Shown: in pieces, positions 11,751 to 22,119 of the stretch
How positions within the stretch are numbered: the stretch's first letter is position 1
How the letters are laid out: each line of letters opens with the position of its first letter
Assembly: GCA_022419385.1 (NCBI GenBank)
Contig: JAJUBI010000003.1
Span: forward strand, 2,542,001-2,606,000
Source of the DNA: Paraconiothyrium sp. Pb-2020
Taxonomy: Eukaryota; Ascomycota; Dothideomycetes; Pleosporales; Didymosphaeriaceae
Reading direction: 5' to 3'
Length of the DNA: 64,000 nt
The notes under the pieces: model-generated
What the model was told of the DNA's origin: nothing
Database searches by the model: none
Seen by the model: only the letters and a program-made list of their open reading frames with translations
Program-made: the position numbers and the translations under genes

Positions 11751-14700
11751 ATGAACTCAAACCTGCAGGACGCCGAGCTTGCGGCCGTCATGGCCGACGA
11801 TCCGAGTACGAGCCTGACAGCGGAAGAGGTGGAACCGAGCGCACCACTTCCGCAATCCATCTCGCCCTCGTCCGCCGCGTGCTACGTGGACGCGAATGAG
11901 GCGTCTGCGCCTGCCGGGCACGACTTTGCGCCTTCCCGCGCCGACTCTCAACAAGAGACCCCCGTCACAGAGGGAGCCGAAGCGGAGAACACGCCGCGCT
12001 CAGAGGTGCCTTCGGTCTCGGATGCCGTGAACGACGCGCTGCTGCACCACGCCTCTCCGCTCGACGCAGAGCCTAGCTACTTCTCGCCTCAGCCGCTGCG
12101 GGTGCTGCCCTCCAAAATACCGCACGCCAACCCCTCCACCGAGCCATCGCCCACGGGTAGCGACACTGCATTAGATCCGCCCCGGTCGAGCAGCTTTGCG
12201 TCCTCCTGGCGCGCCACCGGGCCGTCTCCCGTCCCTCCTTCAGACGTTGATCGGCCGCCATATCAACGCGACATCTCAAGTACATCCACAGCCAGCGTTG
12301 CCACGGTGCGTGCGAATTCGGTGGATGCGGCGCATGCCTATCCCCCTCCACAACCACGGGATGGTCCGGTCTACCCCAACCAATCTTATGCCGCGCTCCA
12401 GATGCAGCAGCACTCGACCCATGCCCCCTACATCCTGCGAGCGAAAAGCTCGCAGCCTACCCATCATTCAGGCTATTCCATGTCGCATATCTCTACATTT
12501 GGCCTCCCTGGTGAGCATCATCGCGGTGGTCTTATGGACACAGGTTCTCGCACCGTTGGCAACTCTCCAGCGAGCAGCCCTGGTCTCTTCAGTCCGAACG
12601 AACCCCGACTTCGGCACAATGAGCAGTCTGACGACAATCTCTACTCGGGCCCTTGGCTCCACTATACGCACAGACAAGCACCAAAGGAAACCCATGTGGC
12701 CGATGTCGATGTGGACCCAATGTCGGGACGTAAGATCATTAACCATTACGAGATATTGGATGAGCTTGGCCGCGGCATGCATGGGAAAGTCAAGCTAGGA
12801 CGCGATCTTCAGAGCGGGGCCACGGTCGCCATCAAGATCATCGACCGCTATTCGAAACGTCGGCGCCTCGGGAAGAACACGAGCCACGAAGACAAGATCA
12901 AGCGAGAAATCGCCATCCTCAAGAAGGCTCGTCATGAGAACATCGTCGGTCTGCTCGAAGTCATCGATGACCCTTCCAAGAAGAAGGTCTACATCATCTT
13001 GGAGCACGTCTCACTGGGTGAGGTCAAGTGGAGGAAAGAGGGCGCCAAAGAGATCTGTCTCGTCGAATGGCGCCGCATCCAGCGAGAATCTGAAGGTATC
13101 TTCGACAACGAAAGTGCCAAGATGGAGGATGATGCCATCATCAAGCTAGCCCACCAGAAGCTTCAACGACAACAACGACGACAAGCGCGAAAACGCAGGC
13201 TCATGAAAATGCAACAGAACGGCAACGAAGCCTGGAGCCTTGAACTTGGCGGTGACTCGGAAGACGACTACTCTGACAATGAATACGGCTCTCGAGCCTC
13301 AGCACGCGGTGGAGACAGGCCCGCTAGTCGACTGCAATATTCACATCGTCAGGGCTCAAGCATCAGCCAGGATGCCAATATGGAGACTGCTTTCCGCGCA
13401 GGCACACCTTCGGCTAGCGCTCGGGAGGAGATCTCTTGCTCGACCGGTCTGGAAGGAACAATGTATGGGGCGTACGATACGGAAGCGTTCCGTGGCCGCA
13501 CCCCAAGTGTCGCTGGAAGCAGTTCATCTCACCTCACAAACGGCGAAGACGACATTCCAGAGCATTTCCATTATGTACCTGTCATGACTATTGAAAAGGC
13601 TCGTCAAGCATTTCGAGACACCGTTCTCGGACTGGAATACCTTCACTTTCAGAACGTCATTCATCGCGACATCAAGCCCGCGAATCTGCTAATGACCTCT
13701 CAAGGTCGTGTCAAGATCTCCGACTTTGGTGTATCGTACCTGGGAAGCGCACCTCGCCAGGACAGCACTGGAGACCAGTCCGAATCCGATGCACCAGACG
13801 TCGACGAGGCCATCGAGCTGGCAAAGACAGTGGGCACTCCGGCTTTCTACGCTCCCGAACTATGTCAGACCGAATTAGATGCTGAAACTTACAAGATAGA
13901 CAAAGCCATCGATATTTGGGCGCTTGGTGTCACACTATATTGCCTTATCTATGGGCGAGTTCCGTTCCATGATCAGAACCATTTTTTCCTGATGAAGCGG
14001 ATTACCGATGATGAGCCGTATATTCCCCAGTATCGGCTCAAGCCTGTAGAGGATAGTCCAAGCTCTCGACCAAACTCGCATGGTCGCATGTATCTCAGTT
14101 CTGGCTCCAAGAGAGCGGATCATGATCTCGATTACGAATCCGTCGATGACGAACTTCGAGACCTCCTCCAAAGACTTTTGATCAAAGACCCGCGGAAGCG
14201 AATAACCATCCCAGACATCAAGCGTCACGCCTGGCTTATGCAAGGCATCGACAACGCGGACAAATGGGTGAAAGAGACCGACAAGCAACTTGAGGGTAAC
14301 AAGATTGAGATCTCAAAAGAAGACATCGAAAAGGCCGTCGTTCCTTTTGGCGCTCTGTTTGACAAGATGCGATACACCGTCGGCAAGCTAAAAGATCTTA
14401 CCCGGAGCTTGACCCGTCGAGAGTCGAAGACACGGCATCGGGCTCAAAGCACGGCGAGTGGTCAAGACGGCCCTCCTAGTCTCAGCGCGAATTCGTCGAG
14501 CAGCACCATTAGCCAAGAAAGTCGCCGGCCAAGTCTAGGCCCAGGCATGTCTATATACGAAGCGCTCAGCAAGTCGAGGGAATCTGAACATCCGCTCTCT
14601 CACAGTGTGACTGCAAGTCCCGACACGAGCAACAGGGCACTGTACTTTCAGGATGTGAACTCTCGGACCACGTCGGCGGCTCACAGCACCGAGAATCGTG

Positions 14701-16004
14701 AGCACCCATCCCCGTTGACATTGGGTGGTCGACCGCGTCTTCCGGATCGTGCGCATTCCGCGTTGTCGTCAGCCGCTTCGATTCGTACTGTCCGCCCCTC
14801 GGACAGGTCTAGCCGGATGTACCCTTCCTCTCCAGGCATGCCACCAGCGTTGCCCGGGACCCCGACGGCTCTCGATACTCCAAACGGTTCCAGCCTCAGC
14901 GGTATCTATGGTGGCGTGCCAAAACGTGCCGTGCATGATGCCAGGTCTGAAGAGAAGCGTCTAAGACCTCCCCGCGAGGTCAGTCGTGCAAAGTCCATCG
15001 ACAGGATGTTTGGTTCGAACGACGACCCTCATGCGACCCCAAGTCTAGCAGTAAGCACTGCTTTCGCTTCCGGGCATGTCGACCAGCCGGACCTGCTGAA
15101 GGAGCTCTCTCCGACCATTCTGGGCTCGTCTCCTCAATTCTCGGACCTGTACACGCCCAGTCACATCGAAAGGGCATCGTCCCGACAGTCTTCGTTATCA
15201 TCAGTCTCATCACGCCTCCATAAGACTTGGGCTACACGTAATGAACTGGAAGTCGGTCCCTCGCTGGAGCTCCCTCCTATCCCCGTAGGCCCGCCTATAG
15301 GCCGCGAGACATCGGAGGACCGGTTTAGCAGGGCGAAAGATGAGTTTGTCCGCAGAAGGCTCCGAGAGGTAGAGCTTGATCGACAAAGAGCAAATTCGAA
15401 TTCGTCCCAACGACCTCCATCTGCCCTCAGCCAGCGCGAATGTCCCCCTAGCCCGGACGACGATACCTTCTATCAGCGCCACCAAAAAGTCGAAGAGTTC
15501 CTCACCCAACAGCAGCAGCAACCACCTTACGCGACTAGTCCAGTCACCAGACCAGTCATCAGTCAAGCTCAGCCAAGGCCCATCACATCTAGCTCGTCAG
15601 AAGAACAGTTCACCTGCATATCGCAATCAACTTCGAATCCGTCGGTGCCTTCTGTGGCTTCGGCAACGTCGTCGTTGGCTCTGGATGAGTATGCGGTACC
15701 CAAGATGACGCCGGCAGCTTCTGGTAGTTCCATACATCTCCACCAGCAATTCAATACGCCCACTGATGATCCAGCCGGCTACGATGGAGACCATGCCGTC
15801 GAAAGCGAGGACGAAGATTCAGAAGAGGAGTTCCTCGTGATGGGGAAGAAGAAGCCTGTACCAAAGCTTTCCCGAAGTGAGTCGATCACCAACGCCGAAC
15901 TCGCCCGTTCAAACATTCGCAAAGAGCTCGGATATCGGCGTCGCTCGAATCGCAGCGGGAGTAACGGCACAGTGAAGAAGGTCCCACCGCCGGGTGAGGC
16001 CTAA
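11751..16004 (+). CDS. SNF1-activating-type serine/threonine kinase (Sak1/Ssp1/CaMKK-like)
   Basis: Uninterrupted frame of 1,417 aa. Residues 1-330 are disordered. The kinase domain starts near Tyr333: glycine loop GRGMHGKV, ATP-anchoring Lys362 (VAIKII), catalytic HRDIKPANLL with Asp640, and DFG at Asp658. Then come the activation segment TVGTPAFYAPELC and the end of the fold at RHAWLMQG near residue 825. An insert of roughly 190 residues separates the hinge (ILEHVSLGEVKW) from the catalytic lobe, as in fungal Ssp1/Sak1/Tos3 kinases. These enzymes phosphorylate the AMPK/Snf1 activation loop. The C-terminal 580 residues are Ser/Pro rich and end in an acidic EDEDSEEE block and a basic tail. 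The mapping to Sak1 rather than Elm1 is inferred. Confidence 0.88.
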   Translation: MNSNLQDAELAAVMADDPSTSLTAEEVEPSAPLPQSISPSSAACYVDANEASAPAGHDFAPSRADSQQETPVTEGAEAENTPRSEVPSVSDAVNDALLHHASPLDAEPSYFSPQPLRVLPSKIPHANPSTEPSPTGSDTALDPPRSSSFASSWRATGPSPVPPSDVDRPPYQRDISSTSTASVATVRANSVDAAHAYPPPQPRDGPVYPNQSYAALQMQQHSTHAPYILRAKSSQPTHHSGYSMSHISTFGLPGEHHRGGLMDTGSRTVGNSPASSPGLFSPNEPRLRHNEQSDDNLYSGPWLHYTHRQAPKETHVADVDVDPMSGRKIINHYEILDELGRGMHGKVKLGRDLQSGATVAIKIIDRYSKRRRLGKNTSHEDKIKREIAILKKARHENIVGLLEVIDDPSKKKVYIILEHVSLGEVKWRKEGAKEICLVEWRRIQRESEGIFDNESAKMEDDAIIKLAHQKLQRQQRRQARKRRLMKMQQNGNEAWSLELGGDSEDDYSDNEYGSRASARGGDRPASRLQYSHRQGSSISQDANMETAFRAGTPSASAREEISCSTGLEGTMYGAYDTEAFRGRTPSVAGSSSSHLTNGEDDIPEHFHYVPVMTIEKARQAFRDTVLGLEYLHFQNVIHRDIKPANLLMTSQGRVKISDFGVSYLGSAPRQDSTGDQSESDAPDVDEAIELAKTVGTPAFYAPELCQTELDAETYKIDKAIDIWALGVTLYCLIYGRVPFHDQNHFFLMKRITDDEPYIPQYRLKPVEDSPSSRPNSHGRMYLSSGSKRADHDLDYESVDDELRDLLQRLLIKDPRKRITIPDIKRHAWLMQGIDNADKWVKETDKQLEGNKIEISKEDIEKAVVPFGALFDKMRYTVGKLKDLTRSLTRRESKTRHRAQSTASGQDGPPSLSANSSSSTISQESRRPSLGPGMSIYEALSKSRESEHPLSHSVTASPDTSNRALYFQDVNSRTTSAAHSTENREHPSPLTLGGRPRLPDRAHSALSSAASIRTVRPSDRSSRMYPSSPGMPPALPGTPTALDTPNGSSLSGIYGGVPKRAVHDARSEEKRLRPPREVSRAKSIDRMFGSNDDPHATPSLAVSTAFASGHVDQPDLLKELSPTILGSSPQFSDLYTPSHIERASSRQSSLSSVSSRLHKTWATRNELEVGPSLELPPIPVGPPIGRETSEDRFSRAKDEFVRRRLREVELDRQRANSNSSQRPPSALSQRECPPSPDDDTFYQRHQKVEEFLTQQQQQPPYATSPVTRPVISQAQPRPITSSSSEEQFTCISQSTSNPSVPSVASATSSLALDEYAVPKMTPAASGSSIHLHQQFNTPTDDPAGYDGDHAVESEDEDSEEEFLVMGKKKPVPKLSRSESITNAELARSNIRKELGYRRRSNRSGSNGTVKKVPPPGEA

Positions 16005-16580
16005 ATCACTTTGACAATTGCGTTGCCATTCATACTTTTCAGTTACTGATCTATATGTACGACTACCATTTTATAGTGTCCTGGTAACAAGCACGCATAT
16101 ACCCGTCGAGTTCGGTTTCTTTTATTGTCGCATATATCAGGAGTCAGGCAGTCGTCGCATGTACTAAAAACATCATGTCAAGTGCCTCCGGGAGGTACGG
16201 AACATATTAGGCGGGATTCCCTACAAAACATCGGCGGCGCACTTATCTCTTTGTCGCTCTCAGTCTGGCGGTCTGTAATGTCTGGTTTTTCTTTGGCTTT
16301 GCATGTGCATAGGACGGGTGTGGTGTTCCATGTTGTCATGTCGGGACGATGTGCTTTGTATACCTTTTGACGAGTGGGAATGAGGACGATTTGACGATGG
16401 GGACAGGAAAGGCGAATTGTTAGATATGGATCGGACGATGACTCTCTACTTTGATGGGGAGGGACGCGCAATGATGGTAACTAAGAGCAACGTTCTAGCT
16501 GTATATACGCTGTGCTATGTGACTTCGTTCATTCCTGCGCTATTGTTTGAGCGCCTTTGTCCTAAGCAACTAGACTTCTC
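16005..16580. other. 3' region of the kinase gene, no supported gene
   Basis: No domain-bearing frame was seen. Composition drops toward AT from here on, at the left border of the degraded island. Confidence 0.45.
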
Positions 16581-18575
16581 CTACTCTCTCTTCCGCTTTC
16601 TCTGGTAAGGCTCGTAATGTCCCTCCTCTTCGCCGCCATCCTCACCCTCGCCATCCGACTCGGAGTCCTCTCTGCCGCTCTCTTCATCCGACTCAGAATC
16701 CTCTCCGCCGCTCTTTTCACCCGAATCAGAAGCCTCTTCCTCACTCTCATTATCCAGCTCAGAGCCCTCTTCCTCACTCTCTTCATCTGTATTAGATTCC
16801 TCAGAATCGGCAAGGTCTGGTAGCGACTCTTCATCCATAGAAGTCTCTACCTCATCCTCTGACTCGACGTCGAGGGTATCTTGGATGATATCGTTGCTCT
16901 CCTCTTGAGCAAGGGCTTCCTCATCTTCTTCCATTTCTCCACGATTATCTGCCGCTCACACCGGATTGGTCCAGAAGTCACTGTGGAAGAATCCTAGATC
17001 CCCAAGCAATTTTACAAGCTCACTCCGCGTCCGCTTAGCTATGGGCCTTAGAGCTCTAGTATCTTTACTAGTGCTATACTATGTAGTAACAGGCTTGATC
17101 TCGTTGGTTATGACTATATAGATAGTCTTTAGCTTTGTAGTGCGGAGGTTGGATGTGCGACGGAGTAGTGAGTCGAGTGAAAGGCGCTTGAATCTCTCCG
17201 GGAGAAGCTTACTCTTTTTAACAATAATAGAGTCAAGCCCTTTGAATATCCGCGCAACTGCGTAAAAGTCTAGGTATAACGAACCCTATAATATAACAAG
17301 TCAGCCTTTCCGAAACCCACAGTTCTTTAGCTCTTATTTAATCTCTAAAGGGCGTATTCTATACGTGCGCTGCTTGCTATGGTAAGCGTTCCACAGTGTA
17401 GTTCTTATACAATTGGGATTAAAGCCTTTCCCTTCTTTTACTACTACGTCACTAAGCGTCTGTACCATTTCATCAAACAATACGCCATAGTCAACTAGGG
17501 AGTAGAATTCTCGTGAGCCATCGAGGCTAGATATCGCGAACTCGAACGGGACTAACACTACGTTGCTGAATGGTATAATACCCTCCATATCTATTAGGTC
17601 AATGTCTATATTGTTAAAGGCATATAGTATCTACACACACTAGATAGTAGTAGAGACGCCGGCCTTAGAGAACTTAGATGGATCTTTCTATTCGAATGAA
17701 TCATTTGTAGCGAATCCTTATAGTAGTAGTGTTAAAGGAGTTACTGTTTTGTTGATAATTGTATTCATCAGGCACTCAAGGTAGTAGCTGTAAAATATAG
17801 AGTTGGGGGCGTAGTAATCATGATAGTCCACGAACATTCTGTAGGATGGTTCGCCATTGATAGTGTATCTTAGTCCTAGTAGCAAGCGTAGACCTGTAGA
17901 CTTTAACAGTGTGAAGTCGTCTAATAGGACACATTCGAATAGTGACCTTAGCGTACGCTTCCATTATACGCGTGGCGTACGCTCCTGTAAATGATCGAGA
18001 AGGGTAGTACTCTTAGAGAACTTGTGTGACTGGTAGTCCCTATAATAACTCGCGCCATGTCTGGTGCGTGCTCTAGACATTCCAGTAGCTACACCCCAGT
18101 AAGGTAGAATCTACCAAGTCTTTGTAATTCTATCAATAACTTCCCAAACCCGGCTATATTGTTTTGGGAGATAGATATCAGGCTCCTATAATACTATCTT
18201 ACACGCATTATCAACTTGGGATTAGGGAGCTATTATATACTATACATCGCAGAGGTTGATGAGCGGAGATTTCTAGAAACGCTTACAAAGTTCCTTGTCT
18301 TCATTCTAGGGAAACTTGTGGTATGGTTGTATTTTCTGATCTATTTTTGATTTGTTCCCCTTAATTAATCACGGCTTACCTAACCGGTCGTAACCTTATA
18401 AAGGGCGGTAGTTAGTCAGATCAGGATAACCGCGAGATCCTGCGCCATGGGCGGCTAGAGGTATCAAGGCTTATTCATCATCACCCCAGCTCAGCTAAAT
18501 ACCATATTACTTATAATAACAACCTATACCTTTATTCATCACGATCTATTTCTTCTCTTTGGTGACGTTGGTCAT
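16581..18575 (-). pseudogene. RIP-like degraded 664-codon reading frame, family unknown
   Basis: From an ATG at 18575 to a stop at 16581 one frame continues for 665 codons without any frameshift, but I count at least 20 in-frame stops. Nearly all are TAA or TAG, with a few TGA. All would become Gln or Arg by reversing one C-to-T change (CAA, CAG, CGA), the CpA-to-TpA pattern of repeat-induced point mutation. Between stops the translation looks coding, for example DIYLPKQYSRVWEVIDRI and EPSYRMFVDYHDYYAPNS. The last 115 codons (from 16934) are stop-free and very acidic, ending in a basic YQRKRKRE tail. I do not recognise the family; a gene carried by a repeated or mobile element is the likeliest source, because RIP needs duplicated copies. 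Confidence 0.7.
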
Positions 18576-19200
18576 AGCAAGTAAACCTGGTTGATTGAAA
18601 ACGACTGGGTAGGTGTATGTTAACTATAACCTTGTTAGTGGACTGCTATAATATGTATGAATCTGATTTTACCTACGGATTAGACTGCAGCAGCGAGATG
18701 TAAAAAACACTAACTATCTGATTAATATTGTCTAGGTAATGTGTCTTGACTTGATTAATGTTGGCTGCCTTTCGGCCTTCACGTGATGCGCGCTGGTTAT
18801 CCAGCTCAGATGGTATACAGGTATATATATCCTTTAATACCTCTAGAATTATGGGAGTGGTACTTTGGGTATTCTCGTCCCTAATATAGTGCTTGTATAT
18901 GTGGTAATTAGGTAGTGGTTCTGGTATATTACCCGGACCGTAAACTTCGTCCGGCGGTTTAAAAGAATAGCTTACGTCTGGTTATAGGCTAGTATAATCA
19001 TAGAACTCTTGAACTCGTTTACTGAATGATGAACCAGTGAGGCCGTCTTGCTTATTGAGGTACTGTACACCGGCAATTGCGCGAGGGTTATCGGTAGTAT
19101 TGGAGATAAATGGAAAAAGCTTGAGGAGCTTATGAGGCTTGCTTTTGCCCCAATCTTCGACTATGCTAAGGAGTCAACTTGGGTCTGCTATGCTTCTAGT
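18576..19200. other. AT-rich flank of the degraded frame
   Basis: AT-rich sequence with no open frame of interest. It may be the 5' flank or a terminal part of the element that held the degraded gene. I saw no clear terminal repeat. Confidence 0.4.
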
Positions 19201-19239
19201 GTTTGGCTCGAGCTAGAGGGCGGGAAGCGAACGCTGCTT

Positions 19240-19323
19240 GAGAGCTGGAGGGCGAGAGCTGGAGGGCGAGAGCTGGAGGGCGAGAGCTGGAGGGCGAGAG
19301 CTGGAGGGCGAGAGCTAGAGGGC
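19240..19323. repeat. 14-bp tandem repeat, six copies
   Basis: The unit gagagctggagggc is repeated six times without gaps; the sixth copy has one mismatch (ctagag). Single diverged copies lie just upstream (about 19209-19222) and downstream near 19440-19480. Since 14 is not a multiple of three, the array is unlikely to encode a protein repeat. Confidence 0.9.
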
Positions 19324-19990
19324 AAGAGGTTGCTGGGGTGGTGTACAAGTTAAACCTAGCGTAAGCTATTAGCGGAGCACGCGATTAGTGAGTGTAGAAC
19401 AACAGGTAAAAGGTACCTAAGGTATAGAAGTAGGTATTTAAGAGCTAGAAGGCGGCAAGTGGGTGCTGCTTAAGAGCTAGAGGGTAAGAAGCTGCTGGGT
19501 GGTGTACGTCTCAGAGCTGGCGCAAGCTAGTGCGGGAGACGCGCTTGGTGGGCGTAACGTAGTAGGCACGTGGCTAGAAGATAGCATAGACGCGAGAACT
19601 GCCAGAGGGCTAGAACGTGAGCAGCTGTTAACTAGTTAACGTGGTATGAGATAGCGGGTCGGTACGAACAGTAGAGCATGCGCTTAGTGAGTGCGGCGTA
19701 GCAGGCAACGCAGCTGAAGGTAGGAAAGGTCGAGTTTGAGCGTTGGCAGCGGATGAGGTGTGAGAGATAGCGGAGGATGAGGTGATAGGGCGATGAGCTG
19801 CTGAGGCGGTGTGGGCAGAGGACGAGGTGTGAAAGTCGGCAGAGGAGGAATTGTGAGAGGATGGCAGAAGATAACGTGTCAGGGCGAGCAGCTGCTGAGG
19901 CGGTGTGGGCAGATGATGAGGTGTGAGAGATGGCAGAGGATGAGGTGTTAGGGTGAGTAGCGGGGACACGCCTGGTGAGCGACGCTGGCT
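19310..19990. repeat. Diverged longer tandem units
   Basis: After the 14-bp array, related blocks recur about every 160 bp: gagctagagggcaagag with a following ctgctgggtggtgtac-like string near 19311-19350 and again near 19470-19505. G-rich gatgaggtgtgagag units recur between about 19750 and 19950. The minus-strand frame over the second block is Ser/Thr/His low complexity and was not called as a gene. Confidence 0.6.
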
Positions 19991-20630
19991 GCGACACCAA
20001 TGGTAAGATGTAATAAGAAGAATTAAGAAGTTGCTTAGCGCTGCATGGCACTTGTCTCTGAAGCTTTTGCTAGATACTGGATTTACCATGAGTTTCCATA
20101 TGCTTGATATACGATCCTCCAATCTCCAGAAAAAACCCTCGCAGATAGCGCACTCCCAGCCAACAAAACGACCTCCTCCTCCTATGTCCTTCCCGCACTG
20201 ATAGGCTTTCGTCCGGAGGCTATGCTTGGCCAAATTGTTACGTTCCACTGATACCCAGCACTTGTGGCATGTAAGGCTGTGGCCCAGCCGATCGGCTGCG
20301 AAGCTTTCCTATGCCTCCCAGACTTCGTCGAGCTCAATCATCCCCAAATCAGCAGCTAACTTCTGTGCTTCATCCATGGATTTTCCACCTGCGATGAACT
20401 CCTCGCTTCCTTTCGAGGCCAGAGGATGTGGACGCCACGTTGAAGTGCACCGTGAAAATACTGATATCTTTCTGGGTAGTGTGCGAATGAAAGATCTCTG
20501 GATATGCGACCTCGACGATGTCGCGAGCCCAGATGCCTCGCCCCTTGCTGAAGTTGATGTAGCAGGACTTTGAAAGATCCTTTCCAATCTTCGGCTCCAG
20601 GAAGAACTTATTGGGCTGCACGATTCTGGA

Positions 20631-20840
20631 GCGGTGTTCGTAGATAGCACTTCTTATTTTGACAGTGTATCCTCAATAAGTGCTAAGATACATGCTGTTA
20701 AATAGAAGATTTCTGTAAATCTCGTATACCAAGAAGCCTTTATGTGTAAGGTCTTAGTGGTGGTTGTTTACATAATCTTCTGCATCCAGAACGGCGACTA
20801 TGCTGCCACATTCAACACAGCTCAGTTCACCCTTTGGCGA
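20631..20840. repeat. Direct repeat copy B
   Basis: This 210-bp segment matches 21684-21890 in the same orientation at roughly 70-75 percent identity by eye, from gcggtgttc to the ctttgg(c/t)g end. It carries the zinc-finger-like module and its linker. Confidence 0.75.
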
Positions 20841-21387
20841 TCTTGAACCATCCTGTGTGAGTGTGTTTATGAGGCGCGCGAAATAACTGGTAAGTCCGTG
20901 TTCCATCATGATCTTCTTCATTGCGTGGGCATAGATGATGGGTTCATTGCTCTCAGTAAGGTGCTCCACGGCATAGTCGTCGAGAGAGCTAACAGTTGCT
21001 AGGTCGATGATGACATCGAAATATTCGTGTAGAACAGCTTGAAGGTCGTAGAATAAAATTGCGCCCCGGAGGAGTGAACCAATAATTATTTTCTTTCCGA
21101 ATAACTGGAAGAATCCCTTATCTCTCTCTGGAAAGTTACTTGACTGGCGTTGGAATGGGCCTTGTAGTCCCATTGACAAGGAAACGCAAGGGGATTGCGG
21201 CGGCTCAACTGAGGACGTACGAGGGGCTGACTCGCGATAAACCGGGCCTTGAATATGCAGCATCAATGTATCGTAATGGGGTTCTGGTGGCGGAACTGGT
21301 GACGTGTTAAGGACAACTGAGCTACTGTGGGAATCAAGGCTGAATTGGCGTGGGCTGCTTTGGATAGAGAGACTTCTTCTAACTTGA

Positions 21388-21653
21388 ATGTTGTTTTGTT
21401 CATCTTGGTATACTGGGAGCTCGAAATCGCTAGGGTTTGTCAGCGCTGTGATGTCCAATATTGAAGACATTTGAGAAGAGACATTATCAGAGTTAAGATG
21501 CGGTACTAATTCATTGCCCTCGCTGTCTGACGAGTGACTCAGAACAGCTTCTATGTTGTTTTGTGAATCATGGTATGCTTGGAGCTCGAGACCGTTGGGG
21601 TTCGTCAGCGCTGTGATGTCCAATACCGAAGATGTTTGAGAAGAGACATTATC
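21388..21653. repeat. 101-bp direct repeat pair inside the zinc-finger-like gene
   Basis: The segments 21388-21488 and 21553-21653 are close copies with a 165-bp period (55 codons). They encode the repeated SSVLDITALTNP peptide in the minus-strand frame. Confidence 0.75.
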
Positions 21654-21683
21654 GTAGTACTTGTTGCAAACCTGGTCTTTCAT

Positions 21684-21890
21684 GCGGTGTTCATAGATAG
21701 CACTCCCCATGCTAACGGTGTAATCTTGATGAGCGTCAAGATACGTGCGGTTAAATAGGAGATTCTGTAAATCTTGAAAAAAAAAATACTTTATATGTAA
21801 TATCTTTGTGCTTATCGTTTACATGATATACTGCGTCAAGAACGGAGACCGTGCTGCCACATCCTACACAGCTTAGCTCATACTTTGGTG
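21684..21890. repeat. Direct repeat copy A
   Basis: Partner of 20631-20840, about 1.05 kb away. The nine-T/A homopolymer that causes a frameshift in the minus-strand reading lies inside this copy. Confidence 0.75.
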
Positions 21891-22119
21891 AAATTGGAGC
21901 ATCCCATGGGTCTTCCAAGGGCATCATGTATCCAGAGCCATATGCGTAGGCGGTAAGATCTGCGGTGTGATCCGTGTGATGGTCTCGTAGGGCAGAAATG
22001 GCGCAGCATCTGCTGGACGTTTTGATGAAGCATGGCGTTGGTGGCGCCGATGATAAGTAATACCTGTGGGGGATTAGGCATGCCCGGAGTGCAGCGTGGT
22101 GGAGAAGTCTGTGGGGCAC

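Larger units (their letters stand above)
20309..22119 (-). pseudogene. Broken gene with duplicated C2H2-like zinc-finger module
   Basis: Two homologous modules lie on the minus strand. The upstream one reads ELSCVGCGSTVSVLDAVYHVN and the downstream one ELSCVECGSIVAVLDAEDYV, each a CxxC pair followed by His residues, then NLLFN and SAIYEHR blocks. Between them is an open 318-codon stretch (21710-20754) with its own 55-residue internal repeat. The upstream module shifts frame in a run of T near 21780. The downstream module has in-frame stops after NNHH and near 20665. A further frameshift near 20440 separates the IFTVHFNV part from the C-terminal GGKSMDEAQKLAADLG part. I do not recognise the family. 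Reading it as a decayed or tandemly duplicated gene is inference; sequencing error cannot be excluded for single shifts. Confidence 0.5.

Noticed and set aside
16600..18600. Starship captain or known transposase as identity of the degraded frame
   Set aside because: Considered because of location and RIP, but no tyrosine recombinase, DDE or reverse transcriptase motif could be seen in the translation.
19628..20248. 206-codon minus-strand frame
   Set aside because: Most of it is Ser/Thr/His low complexity produced by the G-rich repeat units; N-terminal part has no clear domain.
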